From NCBI RefSeq assembly GCF_010686725.1, contig NZ_JAAGWZ010000001.1, positions 124,001-188,000 of the forward strand: a stretch of DNA of 64,000 nt, written 5' to 3'. Below the pieces are notes generated by a model. It saw nothing but the letters and a program-made list of their open reading frames with translations, did no database searches and was not told where the DNA came from. The translations under genes and the position numbers were made by a program. Positions 29,439-39,906 of the stretch are shown in pieces. The DNA comes from Galbitalea soli. Lineage in GTDB: Bacteria; Actinomycetota; Actinomycetes; Actinomycetales; Microbacteriaceae. Positions within the stretch are counted from its first letter, which is position 1, and the number at the start of each line of letters is the position of its first letter.

Positions 29439-32192
29439 ATGGCTACGAGCACTCGATCAGGCACGCGCGGCCGCGGCACGGGTTCGCGCCCGGCGGCATC
29501 GCGCGCCCGCACGACCTCGGCCAAGACGACGGCGGCCACCAAGAAGCTCCCGGTCGCCCGCGGATCGCGTGCTCGACCGGCCAAGGAGCGCGAGCACGGT
29601 GTGCTCGCGGCCGCGTGGCTCGGGCTGGCGCACATCGCCGGAGGGGCCTTCCGCTTCGTCGGCAAGGAGACGCTGGCCAAAGACGAGCGCCGCGACGGTG
29701 TGCCGTTCCTGCTGCTGCTCCTCGCCATCGCGGGTGGCGCGGTCGAGTGGTTCAATCCGACCGCCCCGGTCGCGCTCGCCCTCGACGCCTGGACCTTCGG
29801 CGGCCTCTTCGGTCGCGTGGCCTTCGCGCTCCCCGTGATCATGGTGCTGTTCGCGGCGTGGCTGTTCCGTCACCCCTCCAGCGTCCACGACAACACCCGC
29901 ATCGGCATCGGCGGCATCCTGATGCTCTCGTCCATCGCCGCGCTCTGCCACATCGCGGGCGGGCAGCCGCAGCCGCACAACGGGATCGATCGAATCGCGC
30001 ACGGCGGGGGCATCGTCGGCTGGATCCTCGCCGCGCCGCTCCTCAGCGTCGGTCACGAGCTGCTGGCGGTGCCCGTCGTCGTGCTCGTCCTCGTGCTCTC
30101 CCTGTTCATCCTCACCAAGACGCCCCCGAACCGCACGGCTGCGCGCCTGCGCCAGCTTTACGTCTACCTCTTCGGCGCTCAGGAGCCGGGCCCTGAGAGC
30201 ACCGCCGCCGAGACGACCCACTCGACCGAGCCCGTGCACTTCAGCTCGCTCGACGACCTGCCCCTCGATGAGGATCCCGCGACGCTGCCCTGGTGGCGGC
30301 GCAACAAGAGCCGGCGCGAGCAGCTCAACGCCTTCGACAGCCCCGTGCTCGGTGCCGAGTCCGACAACGACACCGAGGTCATCGACCACACGCGCGCCGA
30401 CAGCGCCGACTTCGGCATCGACCTCCTCGAAGAACTCGTCAAGGCCGAGGATGCGGTGCGCCGCTTCACGGGCGAGGTCGAGGTCGGCGCGACCGGGGTC
30501 GCTCCCGTGCGCGCCGAGGACCCCAAGGGCCTGCTTCCCGGTTTCGTCGACACCGCGAGCGAAAGGGGTCGGGCAGGGGAGTTCGACGCGCCGCCGGCGC
30601 GACCCCGTGCGACGCCGCCCTACCGCCTGCCGGCGGCGAGCATCCTGACCCCCGGCACTCCGCCGAAGGCCCGCAGCGCCGCGAACGACGAGGTCGTCGC
30701 CTCGCTCACCGGGGTGCTCGGGCAGTTCGACGTCGACGCCAAGGTCACCGGCCTGAGCCGCGGACCGTCGGTCACGCGCTACGAGATCGAGCTCGGTCAG
30801 GGTGTGAAGGTCGAGCGGGTGACCGCGCTCGCCAAGAACATCGCCTACGCCGTGGCGAGCAACGAGGTCACCATCCTCTCGCCCATCCCCGGCAAGAGCG
30901 CGATCGGTGTGGAGATCCCCAACAAGGATCGCGAGATCGTCTCGCTGGGCGACGTGCTGCGGTCCGCGGCGTCGACCAAGAGCATCCACCCCATGACGAT
31001 CGGTCTCGGCAAGGACGTCGAGGGTGGCTTCGTGGTCGCGAACCTGGCCAAGATGCCCCACCTGCTGGTCGCCGGATCGACCGGCTCGGGCAAGTCGAGT
31101 TTCATCAACTCCATGATCACCTCGCTTCTCATGCGTGCGAAGCCGGCAGAGGTGCGCATGGTGCTCATCGACCCCAAGCGGGTCGAGTTGTCCATCTACG
31201 AGGGCGTGCCGCACCTGATCACGCCCATCATCACGAACCCCAAAAAGGCGGCAGAGGCGCTTCAGTGGGTCGTGAAGGAGATGGACATGCGGTACGACGA
31301 TCTGGCGAGCTTCGGCTTCCGCCACATCGACGACTTCAACCGCGCAGTGGTCGCGGGCGAGATCGTGCTCCCGGTGGGAAGTGAGCGCGTTCTCCGTCCG
31401 TACCCCTACTTACTCGTCGTCGTGGACGAGCTCGCCGATCTCATGATGGTGGCTCCCCGCGACGTCGAGGACTCGATCGTGCGCATCACGCAGTTGGCGC
31501 GCGCCTCGGGGATCCACCTCGTGCTCGCGACCCAGCGCCCGTCGGTCGACGTCGTGACGGGACTGATCAAGGCCAACGTGCCGTCGCGGCTCGCTTTCGC
31601 GGTCAGCAGCATGACGGATTCGCGGGTGATCCTCGACCAGCCGGGCGCCGAGAAGCTGATCGGGCAGGGCGACGGGCTCTTCCTGCCGATGGGCGCGGGC
31701 AAGGCGGTGCGCGTTCAGGGCGCCTGGGTGAGCGAGGGCGAGATCGACGCCGTCGTCAAGCACGTCACCGAGCAGGCCCGACCCGAGTATCGCGAGGACG
31801 TCGCGGTCACCGCCGAGCGCAAGCAGATCGACTCCGACATCGGCGACGACCTCGAGCTTCTGCTCGCGGCCGCCGAGCTCGTGGTGAGCACGCAGTTCGG
31901 CTCCACCTCGATGCTGCAGCGCAAACTGCGGGTCGGCTTCGCAAAGGCGGGACGCCTCATGGACCTGCTCGAGTCCCGCGAGATCGTCGGCCCCTCCGAG
32001 GGATCGAAGGCACGCGATGTGCTCGTGACGGTGGAACAGCTGCCCGGAGTGCTCGCCCGCCTGCGCGGGGGAGACGCCGAGGACGCCCCGGTGAGTTCCC
32101 ACAGAGACCCCCTCGAGGTCATGACGAGCGGTTACGATGAAGTCGAAGGCGAGTCGGACGACGACGCCTGGGGGCTGACCGGCAGGGAGTGA
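29439..32192 (+). CDS. ftsK: DNA translocase FtsK/SpoIIIE family
   Basis: A 917-residue septal DNA pump. After a basic Thr/Arg-rich start, hydrophobic helices span about 80-230. A variable linker follows to about 400. The motor holds [19 protein letters not shown] (alpha/beta part), Walker [14 protein letters not shown], and Walker [15 protein letters not shown]. The C-terminal gamma winged helix (about 800-870) reads [19 protein letters not shown] and [20 protein letters not shown]; it recognises polar chromosome sequences. Stop overlaps the pgsA start. Confidence 0.95.
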   Translation: MATSTRSGTRGRGTGSRPAASRARTTSAKTTAATKKLPVARGSRARPAKEREHGVLAAAWLGLAHIAGGAFRFVGKETLAKDERRDGVPFLLLLLAIAGGAVEWFNPTAPVALALDAWTFGGLFGRVAFALPVIMVLFAAWLFRHPSSVHDNTRIGIGGILMLSSIAALCHIAGGQPQPHNGIDRIAHGGGIVGWILAAPLLSVGHELLAVPVVVLVLVLSLFILTKTPPNRTAARLRQLYVYLFGAQEPGPESTAAETTHSTEPVHFSSLDDLPLDEDPATLPWWRRNKSRREQLNAFDSPVLGAESDNDTEVIDHTRADSADFGIDLLEELVKAEDAVRRFTGEVEVGATGVAPVRAEDPKGLLPGFVDTASERGRAGEFDAPPARPRATPPYRLPAASILTPGTPPKARSAANDEVVASLTGVLGQFDVDAKVTGLSRGPSVTRYEIELGQGVKVERVTALAKNIAYAVASNEVTILSPIPGKSAIGVEIPNKDREIVSLGDVLRSAASTKSIHPMTIGLGKDVEGGFVVANLAKMPHLLVAGSTGSGKSSFINSMITSLLMRAKPAEVRMVLIDPKRVELSIYEGVPHLITPIITNPKKAAEALQWVVKEMDMRYDDLASFGFRHIDDFNRAVVAGEIVLPVGSERVLRPYPYLLVVVDELADLMMVAPRDVEDSIVRITQLARASGIHLVLATQRPSVDVVTGLIKANVPSRLAFAVSSMTDSRVILDQPGAEKLIGQGDGLFLPMGAGKAVRVQGAWVSEGEIDAVVKHVTEQARPEYREDVAVTAERKQIDSDIGDDLELLLAAAELVVSTQFGSTSMLQRKLRVGFAKAGRLMDLLESREIVGPSEGSKARDVLVTVEQLPGVLARLRGGDAEDAPVSSHRDPLEVMTSGYDEVEGESDDDAWGLTGRE

Positions 32193-32845
32193 TCGACGTG
32201 GCTCTACCTGCCAGAGACAACGGGGCCACGACCCCCCGCACGAACCCGATGCGCGGGCGCGTTGCCCGCATGGGCGATACCCCCGCGAGCACCGGCAACG
32301 TGGCCAACATCATCACCGTCGTGCGCATCCTGCTCGCCCCCTTGTTCGTCTGGCTCGTGCTGCTCGACGCCGGCCACAACGGCGTGATCCGCTACGTCGC
32401 AGCCATTCTGTTCATCGTCGCGATCGCCACCGACGGGCTTGACGGCATCCTGGCGCGCAGCCGCAACCTCGTGACCAACGTCGGCATCATCCTCGACCCG
32501 ATCGCCGACAAGCTCCTCATCGGCGGCGCGCTCGTCTCCCTCTCTATTTTGGGCGAGCTGTGGTGGTGGGTCACCATCGTCATCCTCGTGCGGGAGCTGG
32601 GAATCACGGCGTTCCGTTTCGCGGTGCTCTCCACCCGCGTCATCCCTGCCTCGCGCGGCGGCAAGCTCAAGACGCTGTTCCAGGCGGTCTCGCTCTCGCT
32701 GTTCCTCATCCCGTTCCACACCTTCCTGGGCGACTGGGTGCTGTGGGTGAACTGGGTGACCATGGGGATCGCGCTCGTTCTCACCGTGGTCACGGGCTTC
32801 GACTACCTCTGGCAGGCGTGGCGCCAGAACCGCCGGGCCGCGTGA
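32189..32845 (+). CDS. pgsA: CDP-diacylglycerol-glycerol-3-phosphate 3-phosphatidyltransferase
   Basis: A 218-residue integral membrane enzyme making phosphatidylglycerol phosphate. The CDP-alcohol phosphotransferase motif DG-x2-AR-x8-G-x3-D-x3-D is intact between DGLDGILAR and [10 protein letters not shown] polar, basic N-terminus of about 35 residues precedes the first helix. GTG 32189 overlaps ftsK (GTGA); a second GTG at 32198 is equally possible. Its lipid product is the substrate class of the MprF-like enzyme at 8782. Confidence 0.92.
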   Translation: MIDVALPARDNGATTPRTNPMRGRVARMGDTPASTGNVANIITVVRILLAPLFVWLVLLDAGHNGVIRYVAAILFIVAIATDGLDGILARSRNLVTNVGIILDPIADKLLIGGALVSLSILGELWWWVTIVILVRELGITAFRFAVLSTRVIPASRGGKLKTLFQAVSLSLFLIPFHTFLGDWVLWVNWVTMGIALVLTVVTGFDYLWQAWRQNRRAA

Positions 32846-33408
32846 CCGCGGAGACCTCCTCGCCGGAGCCTTCCACCCCGGCGACCCCCGAGCCTTCCAC
32901 GCCCGCGCCCCCGGTCGCGGCGCTGCTCGAGGAGCTGGCTCGCCGCGGTCTCACGGTCGCGGTCGCCGAGTCGCTGACCGGGGGACTCCTCGTCGCGGCG
33001 CTGATCGCGCCCGCGGGAGCGTCGCGGGTCGTGCGCGGCGGCATCGTCGCCTACGACACGGCCCTCAAGCACAGCCTGCTGGGGGTCGATGCCGCGACCC
33101 TCGCGGCGCACGGGGCCGTGCATCCCGACGTCGCGCGATCGATGGCACTCGGGGTGCGGGAGCGACTCGCGGTCGCGGGCGTCCCGGCGTCGATCGGTCT
33201 GGCCACGACCGGGGTCGCGGGGCCCGATCCGCAGGACGGCCAACCGGTCGGCACCGCCTACGTCGCGCTCGCGGTGGGAGATCACGTCACCGTGCGAACG
33301 CTCGCGCTCAGCGGCACGCGCGATGCCATCCGACGGGCCGTCGTCTCCGAATCACTGGAAATGCTCACCGAATCGATAGCGCTGACCGATAGTCATCCGA
33401 GAGGGTGA
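32842..33408 (+). CDS. cinA: CinA C-terminal domain protein (nicotinamide-nucleotide amidase-like)
   Basis: A 188-residue protein holding only the CinA C-terminal domain. VAVAESLTGGLLVAAL, GGIVAYDTALKHSLLGV and ATTGVAGPDPQDGQPVGTAYVA are its signatures; the N-terminal MoCF-like domain of full CinA is absent. A Pro/Ser/Thr/Glu-rich repeat (PEPSTPATPEPSTPAP) fills the first 30 residues. GTG overlaps pgsA. Related proteins deamidate NMN, which would fit the nearby NAD theme, but this is inference. Hairpins follow the stop. Confidence 0.88.
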   Translation: MTAETSSPEPSTPATPEPSTPAPPVAALLEELARRGLTVAVAESLTGGLLVAALIAPAGASRVVRGGIVAYDTALKHSLLGVDAATLAAHGAVHPDVARSMALGVRERLAVAGVPASIGLATTGVAGPDPQDGQPVGTAYVALAVGDHVTVRTLALSGTRDAIRRAVVSESLEMLTESIALTDSHPRG

Positions 33409-33440
33409 TCCGGTGGATCACTCGCCGGGAATAGCCGGCG
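33405..33440 (+). terminator. Two consecutive hairpins after cinA
   Basis: GTGATCC-GGT-GGATCAC (33405-33421) overlaps the cinA stop; CGCCGG-GAATAG-CCGGCG (33423-33440) follows and is trailed by TTTC. The second looks like an intrinsic terminator with a short T-run. Confidence 0.6.
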
Positions 33441-33580
33441 TTTCGATCACGTTACAGATGACACGTTCACACGCACAGCACAGGGTGCGCGGGTTACAGT
33501 GTCAGCACCTGAGGGATGTAAGGTAATCCCCCCGGGCTGGCAGTTGAGCACAGCATTCGAGAGAGAGAAGGAGGGTCCCC
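33441..33580 (+). promoter_or_regulatory. clgR: Upstream region of clgR
   Basis: A 140-bp region. TAAGGT (33519-33524) is a possible -10, giving a leader of about 50 bases. AAGGAGG (33568-33574), six bases before the ATG, is the strongest ribosome site in the window. GTTACAG occurs twice (33451-33457, 33493-33499). I could not recognise a ClgR operator with confidence. Confidence 0.45.
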
Positions 33581-33889
33581 ATGGTTCTGGTTCGTCAAGA
33601 AATCGGTGACGTACTGCGTGACTTCCGTCTTCAAAAGGGTCGCACCCTCCGCCAGGTCGCGAGCAAGGCGAGCGTCGCCCTCGGGTACCTGAGCGAGGTC
33701 GAGCGCGGTCAGAAGGAGGCCAGCTCCGAGATTCTGGCGTCCGTCGCGGAGGCGCTGGACACGCCGATCTCCGTGATCATGCGCGAGGTCGGCGACCGCA
33801 TCGCGGTCATCGAGGGTCTCAACCCGATTCCGGACACCGTGCCGGACGAGCTGGTCAGCGGTTTCGACGCCGACCTGCTGCTGAGGTAG
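33581..33889 (+). CDS. clgR: ClgR-type XRE transcriptional activator
   Basis: A 102-residue regulator with one Cro/C1 helix-turn-helix (about 12-66): RTLRQVASKASVALGYLSE then ERGQKEASSEILASVAEAL. The sequence and its place after pgsA-cinA and before recA match ClgR, which activates Clp protease and chaperone genes in actinobacteria and is itself controlled by proteolysis through its C-terminus. Here the C-terminus ends DADLLLR, hydrophobic enough to be a degron, though not the classical two-alanine end. A strong ribosome site precedes it and a strong terminator follows. Confidence 0.88.
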   Translation: MVLVRQEIGDVLRDFRLQKGRTLRQVASKASVALGYLSEVERGQKEASSEILASVAEALDTPISVIMREVGDRIAVIEGLNPIPDTVPDELVSGFDADLLLR

Positions 33890-33943
33890 TCCGCCCGAGC
33901 ACAGGCGCGGGCTCCGGCGCATCGTTGCCGAACCCGCGCGTCA

Positions 33944-33995
33944 CAGACATTCCGCCAGTGCCGCGGCCCCACGGGGCCGCGGCACTGCTGTCTGT
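33944..33995 (+). terminator. Strong terminator after clgR
   Basis: CAGTGCCGCGGCCCC (33956-33970) pairs perfectly with 33973-33987, a 15-bp stem with a two-base loop. ACAGACA (33944-33950) pairs with TGTCTGT (33989-33995) outside it. Few Ts follow. Confidence 0.8.
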
Positions 33996-34101
33996 CCGGA
34001 TGTCGAAGCGAGCGTGCGCGGTGCGCACCCGACCCGCCGCCGACGTGCGGGCCCTTCGCCGCTGGCGTCGATCGGAGTCGGCAACCCCCGGTCGCGTCGT
34101 C

Positions 34102-34113
34102 TAGCGTTGAGGG
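34102..34113 (+). promoter_or_regulatory. Leaderless promoter of the DUF3046 gene
   Basis: TAGCGT (34102-34107), six bases, GTG at 34114. The block TAGCGTTG also occurs before the ABC ATPase gene. Confidence 0.55.
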
Positions 34114-34341
34114 GTGCGATTGAGCGAGTTCTGGCTGGCGGTGTCCGACGAGTTCGGCGAGGCTTACGGGCGCGTGGTCACGAGCGACCTCGTGCTCGAG
34201 GAGATCGGGGGTCGCACAGCGCAGCAGGCGATCGCGGCCGGCACTTCTCCGCGCGAGATCTGGCTCGCCCTCTGCCGGGCGAGCGATGTGCCCGCTGAAC
34301 GCTGGTACGGCGTCGGGCAGCGGACCCCCAAGAAGCGCTGA
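34114..34341 (+). CDS. DUF3046 family protein
   Basis: A 75-residue soluble protein of an actinobacterial family with no known function. Recognised by LSEFWLAVSDEFGEAYGRVV, the Leu/Glu-rich middle and PAERWYGVGQ near the end. It keeps its usual place between clgR and recA. The start is set by the leaderless promoter; no ribosome site is present. Confidence 0.85.
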   Translation: MRLSEFWLAVSDEFGEAYGRVVTSDLVLEEIGGRTAQQAIAAGTSPREIWLALCRASDVPAERWYGVGQRTPKKR

Positions 34342-34392
34342 TCGCGGCACCGTCGCCGCTCCGTGCGTCGTTCGGTCGCCCGCGTGTCACTC

Positions 34393-34404
34393 GAACATTC
34401 GTTC
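34393..34404. promoter_or_regulatory. SOS box (LexA operator) of recA
   Basis: GAACATTCGTTC is a perfect match to the actinobacterial/Gram-positive LexA box GAAC-N4-GTTC. It lies just upstream of and into the spacer of a promoter with -10 TAGACT at 34414-34419. Confidence 0.88.
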
Positions 34405-34622
34405 CCCACTGGATAGACTCCTGCACAGCGGCGTTCGAATGCGGGTTATCACCTCTCCTGCCGTGGCATCGATGAAATGTCGGTGCTGCGGCGTACTGTC
34501 TGACTCGAAGCGGAACACCGCGACACCAGCCTTTTGTCGGGAGGCTGGCGGCCTTGCACCATCGGCTGCCAGCGGAGCGACAGCCTATGGGGCGCCACCG
34601 ACGAACGACGAAAGAAGAGATC
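34405..34622 (+). promoter_or_regulatory. recA: recA promoter and long 5' leader
   Basis: -10 TAGACT (34414-34419) predicts a start near 34426 and a leader of nearly 200 bases before the recA ATG. CCAGCC and GGCTGG within 34530-34550 can pair in a short hairpin. I see no convincing coding frame. AAGAAGAGA (34612-34620) is the only weak ribosome site. Confidence 0.55.
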
Positions 34623-35741
34623 ATGCCATCAGCAGCTGACCGCGAGAAGTCCCTCGAAACAGCACTCGCCCAGATCGACCGCCAATTCGGCAAGGGGTCG
34701 GTCATGCGCCTCGGCAGCGATGATCGCGCTCCCGTCGAGGTGATTCCCACCGGCTCCATCGCGCTCGACGTCGCGCTCGGCATCGGCGGATTGCCGCGCG
34801 GCCGAATCGTCGAGATCTACGGGCCGGAGTCCTCGGGTAAGACGACGCTCACCCTGCACGCCATCGCGAATGCCCAGCGTGCGGGCGGAATCGCGGCCTT
34901 CATCGACGCGGAGCACGCGCTCGACCCGGAGTACGCCAAGAAGCTCGGGGTCGACATCGATTCGCTTCTCGTCTCACAGCCCGACACGGGAGAGCAGGCG
35001 CTCGAGATCGCCGACATGCTCGTGCGCTCGGGCTCCATCGACCTCATCGTCATCGACTCCGTCGCCGCGCTCGTGCCTCGCGCCGAGATCGAGGGCGAGA
35101 TGGGTGACTCCCACGTCGGTCTCCAGGCTCGCCTGATGTCTCAGGCCCTGCGCAAGCTCACCGGCGGCCTCAGCCAGACCAACACCACCATGATCTTCAT
35201 CAACCAGTTGCGCGAGAAGATCGGCGTCTTCTTCGGGAGCCCCGAGACCACCGCGGGTGGTAAGGCGCTCAAGTTCTACGCCTCGGTGCGACTCGACATC
35301 CGTCGGATCGAGACGCTGAAAGACGGCACCGACGCCGTGGGCAACCGCACGCGCGTGAAGGTCGTCAAGAACAAGATGGCGCCGCCCTTCAAGCAGGCGG
35401 AGTTCGACATCCTCTACGGAGTCGGAATCTCCCGCGAGGGCAGCCTTCTCGACTTCGGTGTCGAGCACGAGATCGTGCGCAAGTCGGGAGCCTGGTACAC
35501 CTACGACGGAGACCAGCTCGGCCAGGGCAAAGAGAACTCGCGCAAATTCCTCCTCGAGAACGACGCGATCGCCAAAGAGATCGAGCAGAAGATCATGTTC
35601 AAACTCGGTATCGGCGCGGAGGCGAAGGCCGCGATCGCGGCGGCCGCCGCGGCTGACGCCGCAGCGCCGGCAACGGGTACGAAGGGAGCGACCTCGCTCG
35701 CCGTAGGCAAGGAGCCCGCCCTCAAGGTCGTGAACAAGTAG
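34623..35741 (+). CDS. recA: Recombinase RecA
   Basis: A 372-residue recombinase and LexA co-protease. Walker [10 protein letters not shown] (67-75), Walker [14 protein letters not shown], the L2/[17 protein letters not shown] region and [18 protein letters not shown] are all intact. The Ala-rich C-terminal tail is typical of actinobacteria. ATG 34623 gives the normal N-terminus [21 protein letters not shown] box upstream, recX downstream. Confidence 0.98.
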   Translation: MPSAADREKSLETALAQIDRQFGKGSVMRLGSDDRAPVEVIPTGSIALDVALGIGGLPRGRIVEIYGPESSGKTTLTLHAIANAQRAGGIAAFIDAEHALDPEYAKKLGVDIDSLLVSQPDTGEQALEIADMLVRSGSIDLIVIDSVAALVPRAEIEGEMGDSHVGLQARLMSQALRKLTGGLSQTNTTMIFINQLREKIGVFFGSPETTAGGKALKFYASVRLDIRRIETLKDGTDAVGNRTRVKVVKNKMAPPFKQAEFDILYGVGISREGSLLDFGVEHEIVRKSGAWYTYDGDQLGQGKENSRKFLLENDAIAKEIEQKIMFKLGIGAEAKAAIAAAAAADAAAPATGTKGATSLAVGKEPALKVVNK

Positions 35742-35792
35742 CCGCGCCCCCGCGCGTTCGTTCACGACCACACCACGAAAGCGAGTCCGGAC

Positions 35793-36473
35793 ATGGCAGC
35801 ATCCAGCGACCACCTCGCTCCCGTGATCTACCTCCCCGGCGTCCCAGCGCCGGGGAGCGTGGAGCACCTCCGGGATCGGATTCGCGAGGTGGAGAGTTCT
35901 CCGACGCCCCGCGCTTCGCGTTCGCGTCTCGGGACGGACGTCGCCGAGGAGGAGCTTCCCGAGAGCGTCGGGGAGCGCTCGGCGCGCGTCCACACCATCG
36001 CGCTTCGCGCGCTCACGCGTCGCAGCCTCTCGATCGCAGAGATGCGGAGTCTGCTCGCCACGCGGGAGATCGACGAGGTCGACCGGGAGATCGAGGTGGA
36101 CGCACTCGTCCGAGTGGGGCTCCTCGATGACGATGACCTCGCGAGCACCCTCGTGCGCTCCCTCCGAGAGCGCAAGGGACTCGGGCGCGCTGCCATCGTC
36201 GCGGAGCTGAAGCGGCGCAAGATCGACCCCGACTCGATCACTGCGGCGCTGGACGACGTCTCTGAGGAGGGCGACGAGTTCGAGCGTGCCCTCGAGGTGG
36301 CGCTGAAACGCGCGGGCCAGTTGCGGTCCCTCGACCCCGAGACGGCCAAGCGGCGCCTCAGCGGCTACCTCATGCGCAAGGGCTACTCCGGCAGCGTGAT
36401 GAGTCGCGCGGTCGGCGAAGCGCTCGGAGCGGGGGGCTCACGGCGCACTGCGGGCGGACCTCGGTTCGACTGA
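35793..36473 (+). CDS. recX: Regulatory protein RecX
   Basis: A 226-residue RecA modulator. The three-helix repeats are visible in [58 protein letters not shown] and [20 protein letters not shown]. An N-terminal extension of about 60 residues precedes the repeats. It lies 52 bp after recA and is probably in the same SOS-controlled transcript. Confidence 0.93.
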   Translation: MAASSDHLAPVIYLPGVPAPGSVEHLRDRIREVESSPTPRASRSRLGTDVAEEELPESVGERSARVHTIALRALTRRSLSIAEMRSLLATREIDEVDREIEVDALVRVGLLDDDDLASTLVRSLRERKGLGRAAIVAELKRRKIDPDSITAALDDVSEEGDEFERALEVALKRAGQLRSLDPETAKRRLSGYLMRKGYSGSVMSRAVGEALGAGGSRRTAGGPRFD

Positions 36474-36525
36474 GCGCCGCTCCGGCCGTGCTGTCGTCGT
36501 CGACCCCGGCCCGAGGGCAGCGCTC

Positions 36526-36540
36526 TACACTGGAGCAATC
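36526..36540 (+). promoter_or_regulatory. miaB promoter, near-leaderless
   Basis: TACACT (36526-36531) ends nine bases before the ATG at 36541, so the leader would be only about three bases. Confidence 0.45.
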
Positions 36541-38115
36541 ATGACCCTCATCGCAGCCGACCCGGACGGTCGTATCGACGCTCCCGCTCTCCCGCGCACC
36601 TATGAGGTGCGCACCTACGGCTGTCAGATGAACGTGCACGATTCCGAGCGTCTCAGCGGCTCGCTCGAAGCCGCGGGCTACATTCGCGCCGAGGGTCAAC
36701 AGGCCGACGTCGTCGTCATCAACACCTGCGCCGTGCGCGAGAACGCCGACAACCGGTTGTACGGCAACCTCGGCCAGCTCGCCTCCATCAAGCGGGAGCA
36801 CGCCGGGATGCAGATCGCCGTGGGCGGGTGCCTCGCGCAAAAGGACAAGTCGGTCATCCTCGAGAAGGCGCCCTGGGTCGACGTCGTGTTCGGCACCCAC
36901 AACATGGGATCGCTGCCCACGCTGCTCGAGCGCGCGCGGCACAACGGTGAGGCCCAGCTCGAGATCCTCGAGGCCCTCGACGTCTTCCCCTCCACGCTTC
37001 CCACGAGACGAGAGTCCACCTACAGCGGGTGGGTCTCCATCTCCGTCGGCTGCAACAACACCTGCACCTTCTGCATCGTGCCCGCGCTTCGCGGCAAGGA
37101 GAAGGACCGCCGGCCCGGCGACGTGCTCGCCGAGGTGCAGTCGCTCGTCGACGACGGAGCCGTCGAGGTCACCCTGCTGGGTCAGAACGTCAACTCCTAC
37201 GGAGTCGAATTCGGCGACCGTCTCGCCTTCGGCAAGTTGCTGCGGGCCACGGGCGCGATCCCGGGGCTCGAGCGGATCCGCTTCACCAGCCCCCACCCCG
37301 CCGCGTTCACCGACGACGTCATCGAGGCGATGGCCGAGACGCCCGCCGTGATGCCACAGCTCCACATGCCGCTCCAATCGGGATCCGACCGCATTCTCAA
37401 GGCGATGCGGCGCAGCTACCGCTCCGAGAAGTTCCTCGGGATCCTCGACCGCGTCCGCGCCCGGATCCCGCACGCGGCCATCACGACCGACATCATCGTC
37501 GGATTCCCGGGCGAGACCGAGGAGGACTTCCAGGCGACCCTCGACGTGGTTCGTGCCGCCCGATTCGCCTCCGCCTACACCTTCCAATACTCCATTCGTC
37601 CCGGAACCGCCGCGGCGACGATGGCGGATCAGGTGCCGAAGGCGGTCGTGCAGGAGCGCTACGAGCGACTCGTCGCGCTGCAGGACCAGATCTCCTGGGA
37701 GGAGAACCAGCGCCTCATCGGTCGAACCGTCGAGGTCCTGGTCTCCGCCGATGACGGCAAGAAGCACGCCGACACGCGACGGCTCTCCGGGCGGGCCGAA
37801 GACTCGCGCCTCGTGCACTTCGAAGTGCCCGAGGGCGGCCCGACACCGCGACCCGGCGACGTCGTGACCGTCACCATCACCCAGGCCGCCCCCTTCCACC
37901 TCCTTGCCGACCGCACCGACGACGCCCCGCTCACCATCCGACGCACCCGCGCCGGTGACGCCTGGGATCGAGCCGAAGCCGAGAGCTGCGCGGTGCCCGC
38001 CCACGGCACGACCGGCGGCACCGGGACGGCGGCGGCCGGGCGGGTGGTGCTCGGTCTCCCCACCGTGCGCGTTGCCACGACGCCGATCTACGACCCACAC
38101 GACGGGCAGCGCTAG
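36541..38115 (+). CDS. miaB: tRNA-2-methylthio-N6-dimethylallyladenosine synthase
   Basis: A 524-residue radical-SAM methylthiotransferase acting on A37 after MiaA. The N-terminal cluster cysteines are in [21 protein letters not shown] and VGGCLAQKD; the radical-SAM CxxxCxxC is in [14 protein letters not shown]; a TRAM domain follows (about 385-455). A C-terminal extension of about 60 residues, typical of actinobacteria, has no known function. miaA starts seven bases later. Confidence 0.96.
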   Translation: MTLIAADPDGRIDAPALPRTYEVRTYGCQMNVHDSERLSGSLEAAGYIRAEGQQADVVVINTCAVRENADNRLYGNLGQLASIKREHAGMQIAVGGCLAQKDKSVILEKAPWVDVVFGTHNMGSLPTLLERARHNGEAQLEILEALDVFPSTLPTRRESTYSGWVSISVGCNNTCTFCIVPALRGKEKDRRPGDVLAEVQSLVDDGAVEVTLLGQNVNSYGVEFGDRLAFGKLLRATGAIPGLERIRFTSPHPAAFTDDVIEAMAETPAVMPQLHMPLQSGSDRILKAMRRSYRSEKFLGILDRVRARIPHAAITTDIIVGFPGETEEDFQATLDVVRAARFASAYTFQYSIRPGTAAATMADQVPKAVVQERYERLVALQDQISWEENQRLIGRTVEVLVSADDGKKHADTRRLSGRAEDSRLVHFEVPEGGPTPRPGDVVTVTITQAAPFHLLADRTDDAPLTIRRTRAGDAWDRAEAESCAVPAHGTTGGTGTAAAGRVVLGLPTVRVATTPIYDPHDGQR

Positions 38116-38121
38116 ACGACC

Positions 38122-39027
38122 GTGATCGTCGCGATCGTCGGCGCCACCGGAACCGGAAAGTCGGCCCTCTCCCTCGCCCTCGCCGAGCGACTGGACGCTC
38201 GCGGCCAGCAGGCGGAAATCGTGAACGCCGACGCGATGCAGTTCTACCGGGGAATGGACATCGGCACGGCGAAGCTCAGCGAGGCAGAGCGTCAGGGCAT
38301 TCCGCACCACCTCCTCGACATCCTGGACGTGGGGGAGGAGGCGAGCGTCGCCGCGTATCAGACCCTCGCGAGGGCGACGATCGACCAGATCGCCGCGCGC
38401 GGTGGCACCCCGATCCTCGTCGGCGGATCGGGCCTCTACGTCTCCAGCGTGCTGTGGAACTTCGACTTCCCCGGCACCGACCCGGAGGTGCGTGCGGCGC
38501 TCGAGACCGAGCTCGAGGCGCGCGGGCCGGGCGCACTGTACACGCGGCTCAAAGAGGTCGACCCGGCCGCAGCGGCGTCGATCGGCCCGAGCAATGGAAG
38601 GCGCATCGTGCGGGCGCTGGAGGTCATCCAGCTGACCGGCGAGCCCTTCGGCGCCGGTCTCCCCGGGAGCGACACCGCCTGGAGACCCACCCGCATCATC
38701 GGCCTCGTGGCACCACGCGACCAACTCGTCCAGCGACTCGACGCGAGGGTCGACGGGATGTGGGGCGCCGGGCTGCTCGACGAGGTCAGGCGCATCGGTC
38801 CGGAGCGCATGGGAACGACCGCAGCGCGTGCCATCGGCTATGCCCAGGCGATCGCCCAGCTTCGAGGGCAGATCAGCGAGCGCGAGGCCATCGATCAGAC
38901 CGCCGCTCTCACCCGCCGCTACGCTCGGCGTCAGGTCGGGTGGTTCCGCCGGTACCCCGACGTCACCTGGGTCGACCACGACGACACCGGTCGGGTGGAT
39001 GCGGCGCTCGCTAGCATGGACACGTGA
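38122..39027 (+). CDS. miaA: tRNA dimethylallyltransferase
   Basis: A 301-residue enzyme adding the dimethylallyl group to A37. P-loop [10 protein letters not shown] at the N-terminus, [19 protein letters not shown] (catalytic Asp), [13 protein letters not shown] and [13 protein letters not shown] are diagnostic. GTG start. Its last codons contain the -10 of dapF and the genes overlap (GTGA). Confidence 0.95.
   Translation: MIVAIVGATGTGKSALSLALAERLDARGQQAEIVNADAMQFYRGMDIGTAKLSEAERQGIPHHLLDILDVGEEASVAAYQTLARATIDQIAARGGTPILVGGSGLYVSSVLWNFDFPGTDPEVRAALETELEARGPGALYTRLKEVDPAAAASIGPSNGRRIVRALEVIQLTGEPFGAGLPGSDTAWRPTRIIGLVAPRDQLVQRLDARVDGMWGAGLLDEVRRIGPERMGTTAARAIGYAQAIAQLRGQISEREAIDQTAALTRRYARRQVGWFRRYPDVTWVDHDDTGRVDAALASMDT
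39012..39023 (+). promoter_or_regulatory. Internal leaderless promoter of dapF
   Basis: TAGCAT (39012-39017) lies inside the 3' end of miaA and ends six bases before the GTG at 39024. Confidence 0.5.
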
Positions 39028-39902
39028 GCCAGAGCATCCACTTCACCAAGGGCCACGGGACCGGCAACGACTTCGTCCTGTTCGCCGACCCCGACGGCAC
39101 CGTCGAGCTCACCCCCAGCCAGATCGCCGCGATCGCCGACCGCCACTTCGGGGTCGGCGGCGACGGCGTCATTCGTGCCGTGCGCTCCCGCCACCTCCCG
39201 GAGGGTGCGGCGGCGCTGGCTGAAGACGAATCGGCGGAGTGGTTCATGGACTACCACAACGCGGACGGCAGCCCCGCTGAGATGTGCGGCAACGGCATCC
39301 GCGTGTTCGCCCGGTTCCTCATCGACAACGGCCTCGTGGAACTCGCCGACGGAGACACGCTCTCCGTGGGCACGCGCAGCGGCGTGCGCGATCTGCAGCG
39401 CAACCTCAGCGGCTTCCAGGTCGATCTCGGCCGATGGAGTCTCGACGGCGGTGAACCTCTCGTGCGCGCCCGCAATCTGCCGGTCGCCCGACCGGGACTC
39501 GGCATCAATGTCGGCAACCCGCACGTCGTCGTCGCACTCGCGAGCGAGGAGGAGCTCGCGAGCGCCGACCTCAGCTACATTCCCCACCTCGATCCCGAGC
39601 CGACCGACGGTGCCAACGTCGAATTCGTGGTGCCGCTCGAACCGCTCGTCAAAGACGGTGTCGGTCGCATCCGGATGCGCGTCCACGAGCGAGGCAGCGG
39701 CGAGACGCTCTCCTGCGGCACGGGCGCCGTCGCCGCCGCGTTGGCGACCCGGCACTGGGCGGGCCGGGGTGCACCGAATCAGTGGATCGTGCACGTGCCC
39801 GGTGGCACCGTCGGCGTGCGGATGTTCCTCACCGAGGACGGGGAGCACGTCTCGCTCAGCGGACCCGCAGAACTCGTCTTCGAGGGCGAACTGGCCGTGT
39901 GA
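39024..39902 (+). CDS. dapF: Diaminopimelate epimerase
   Basis: A 292-residue cofactor-free epimerase. The two catalytic cysteines are Cys88 in AEMCGNGIR and Cys231 in [26 protein letters not shown] begins the protein. It supplies meso-diaminopimelate for lysine and, in some actinobacteria, peptidoglycan. It may be read both from miaA and from its own leaderless promoter. The methyltransferase gene converges, with 4 bp between stops. Confidence 0.95.
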   Translation: MSQSIHFTKGHGTGNDFVLFADPDGTVELTPSQIAAIADRHFGVGGDGVIRAVRSRHLPEGAAALAEDESAEWFMDYHNADGSPAEMCGNGIRVFARFLIDNGLVELADGDTLSVGTRSGVRDLQRNLSGFQVDLGRWSLDGGEPLVRARNLPVARPGLGINVGNPHVVVALASEEELASADLSYIPHLDPEPTDGANVEFVVPLEPLVKDGVGRIRMRVHERGSGETLSCGTGAVAAALATRHWAGRGAPNQWIVHVPGGTVGVRMFLTEDGEHVSLSGPAELVFEGELAV

Positions 39903-39906
39903 TCGC

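Noticed and set aside
34439-34639. Possible small protein gene in the recA leader
   Set aside because: Open frames exist but have no ribosome site or leaderless promoter and no recognisable sequence.
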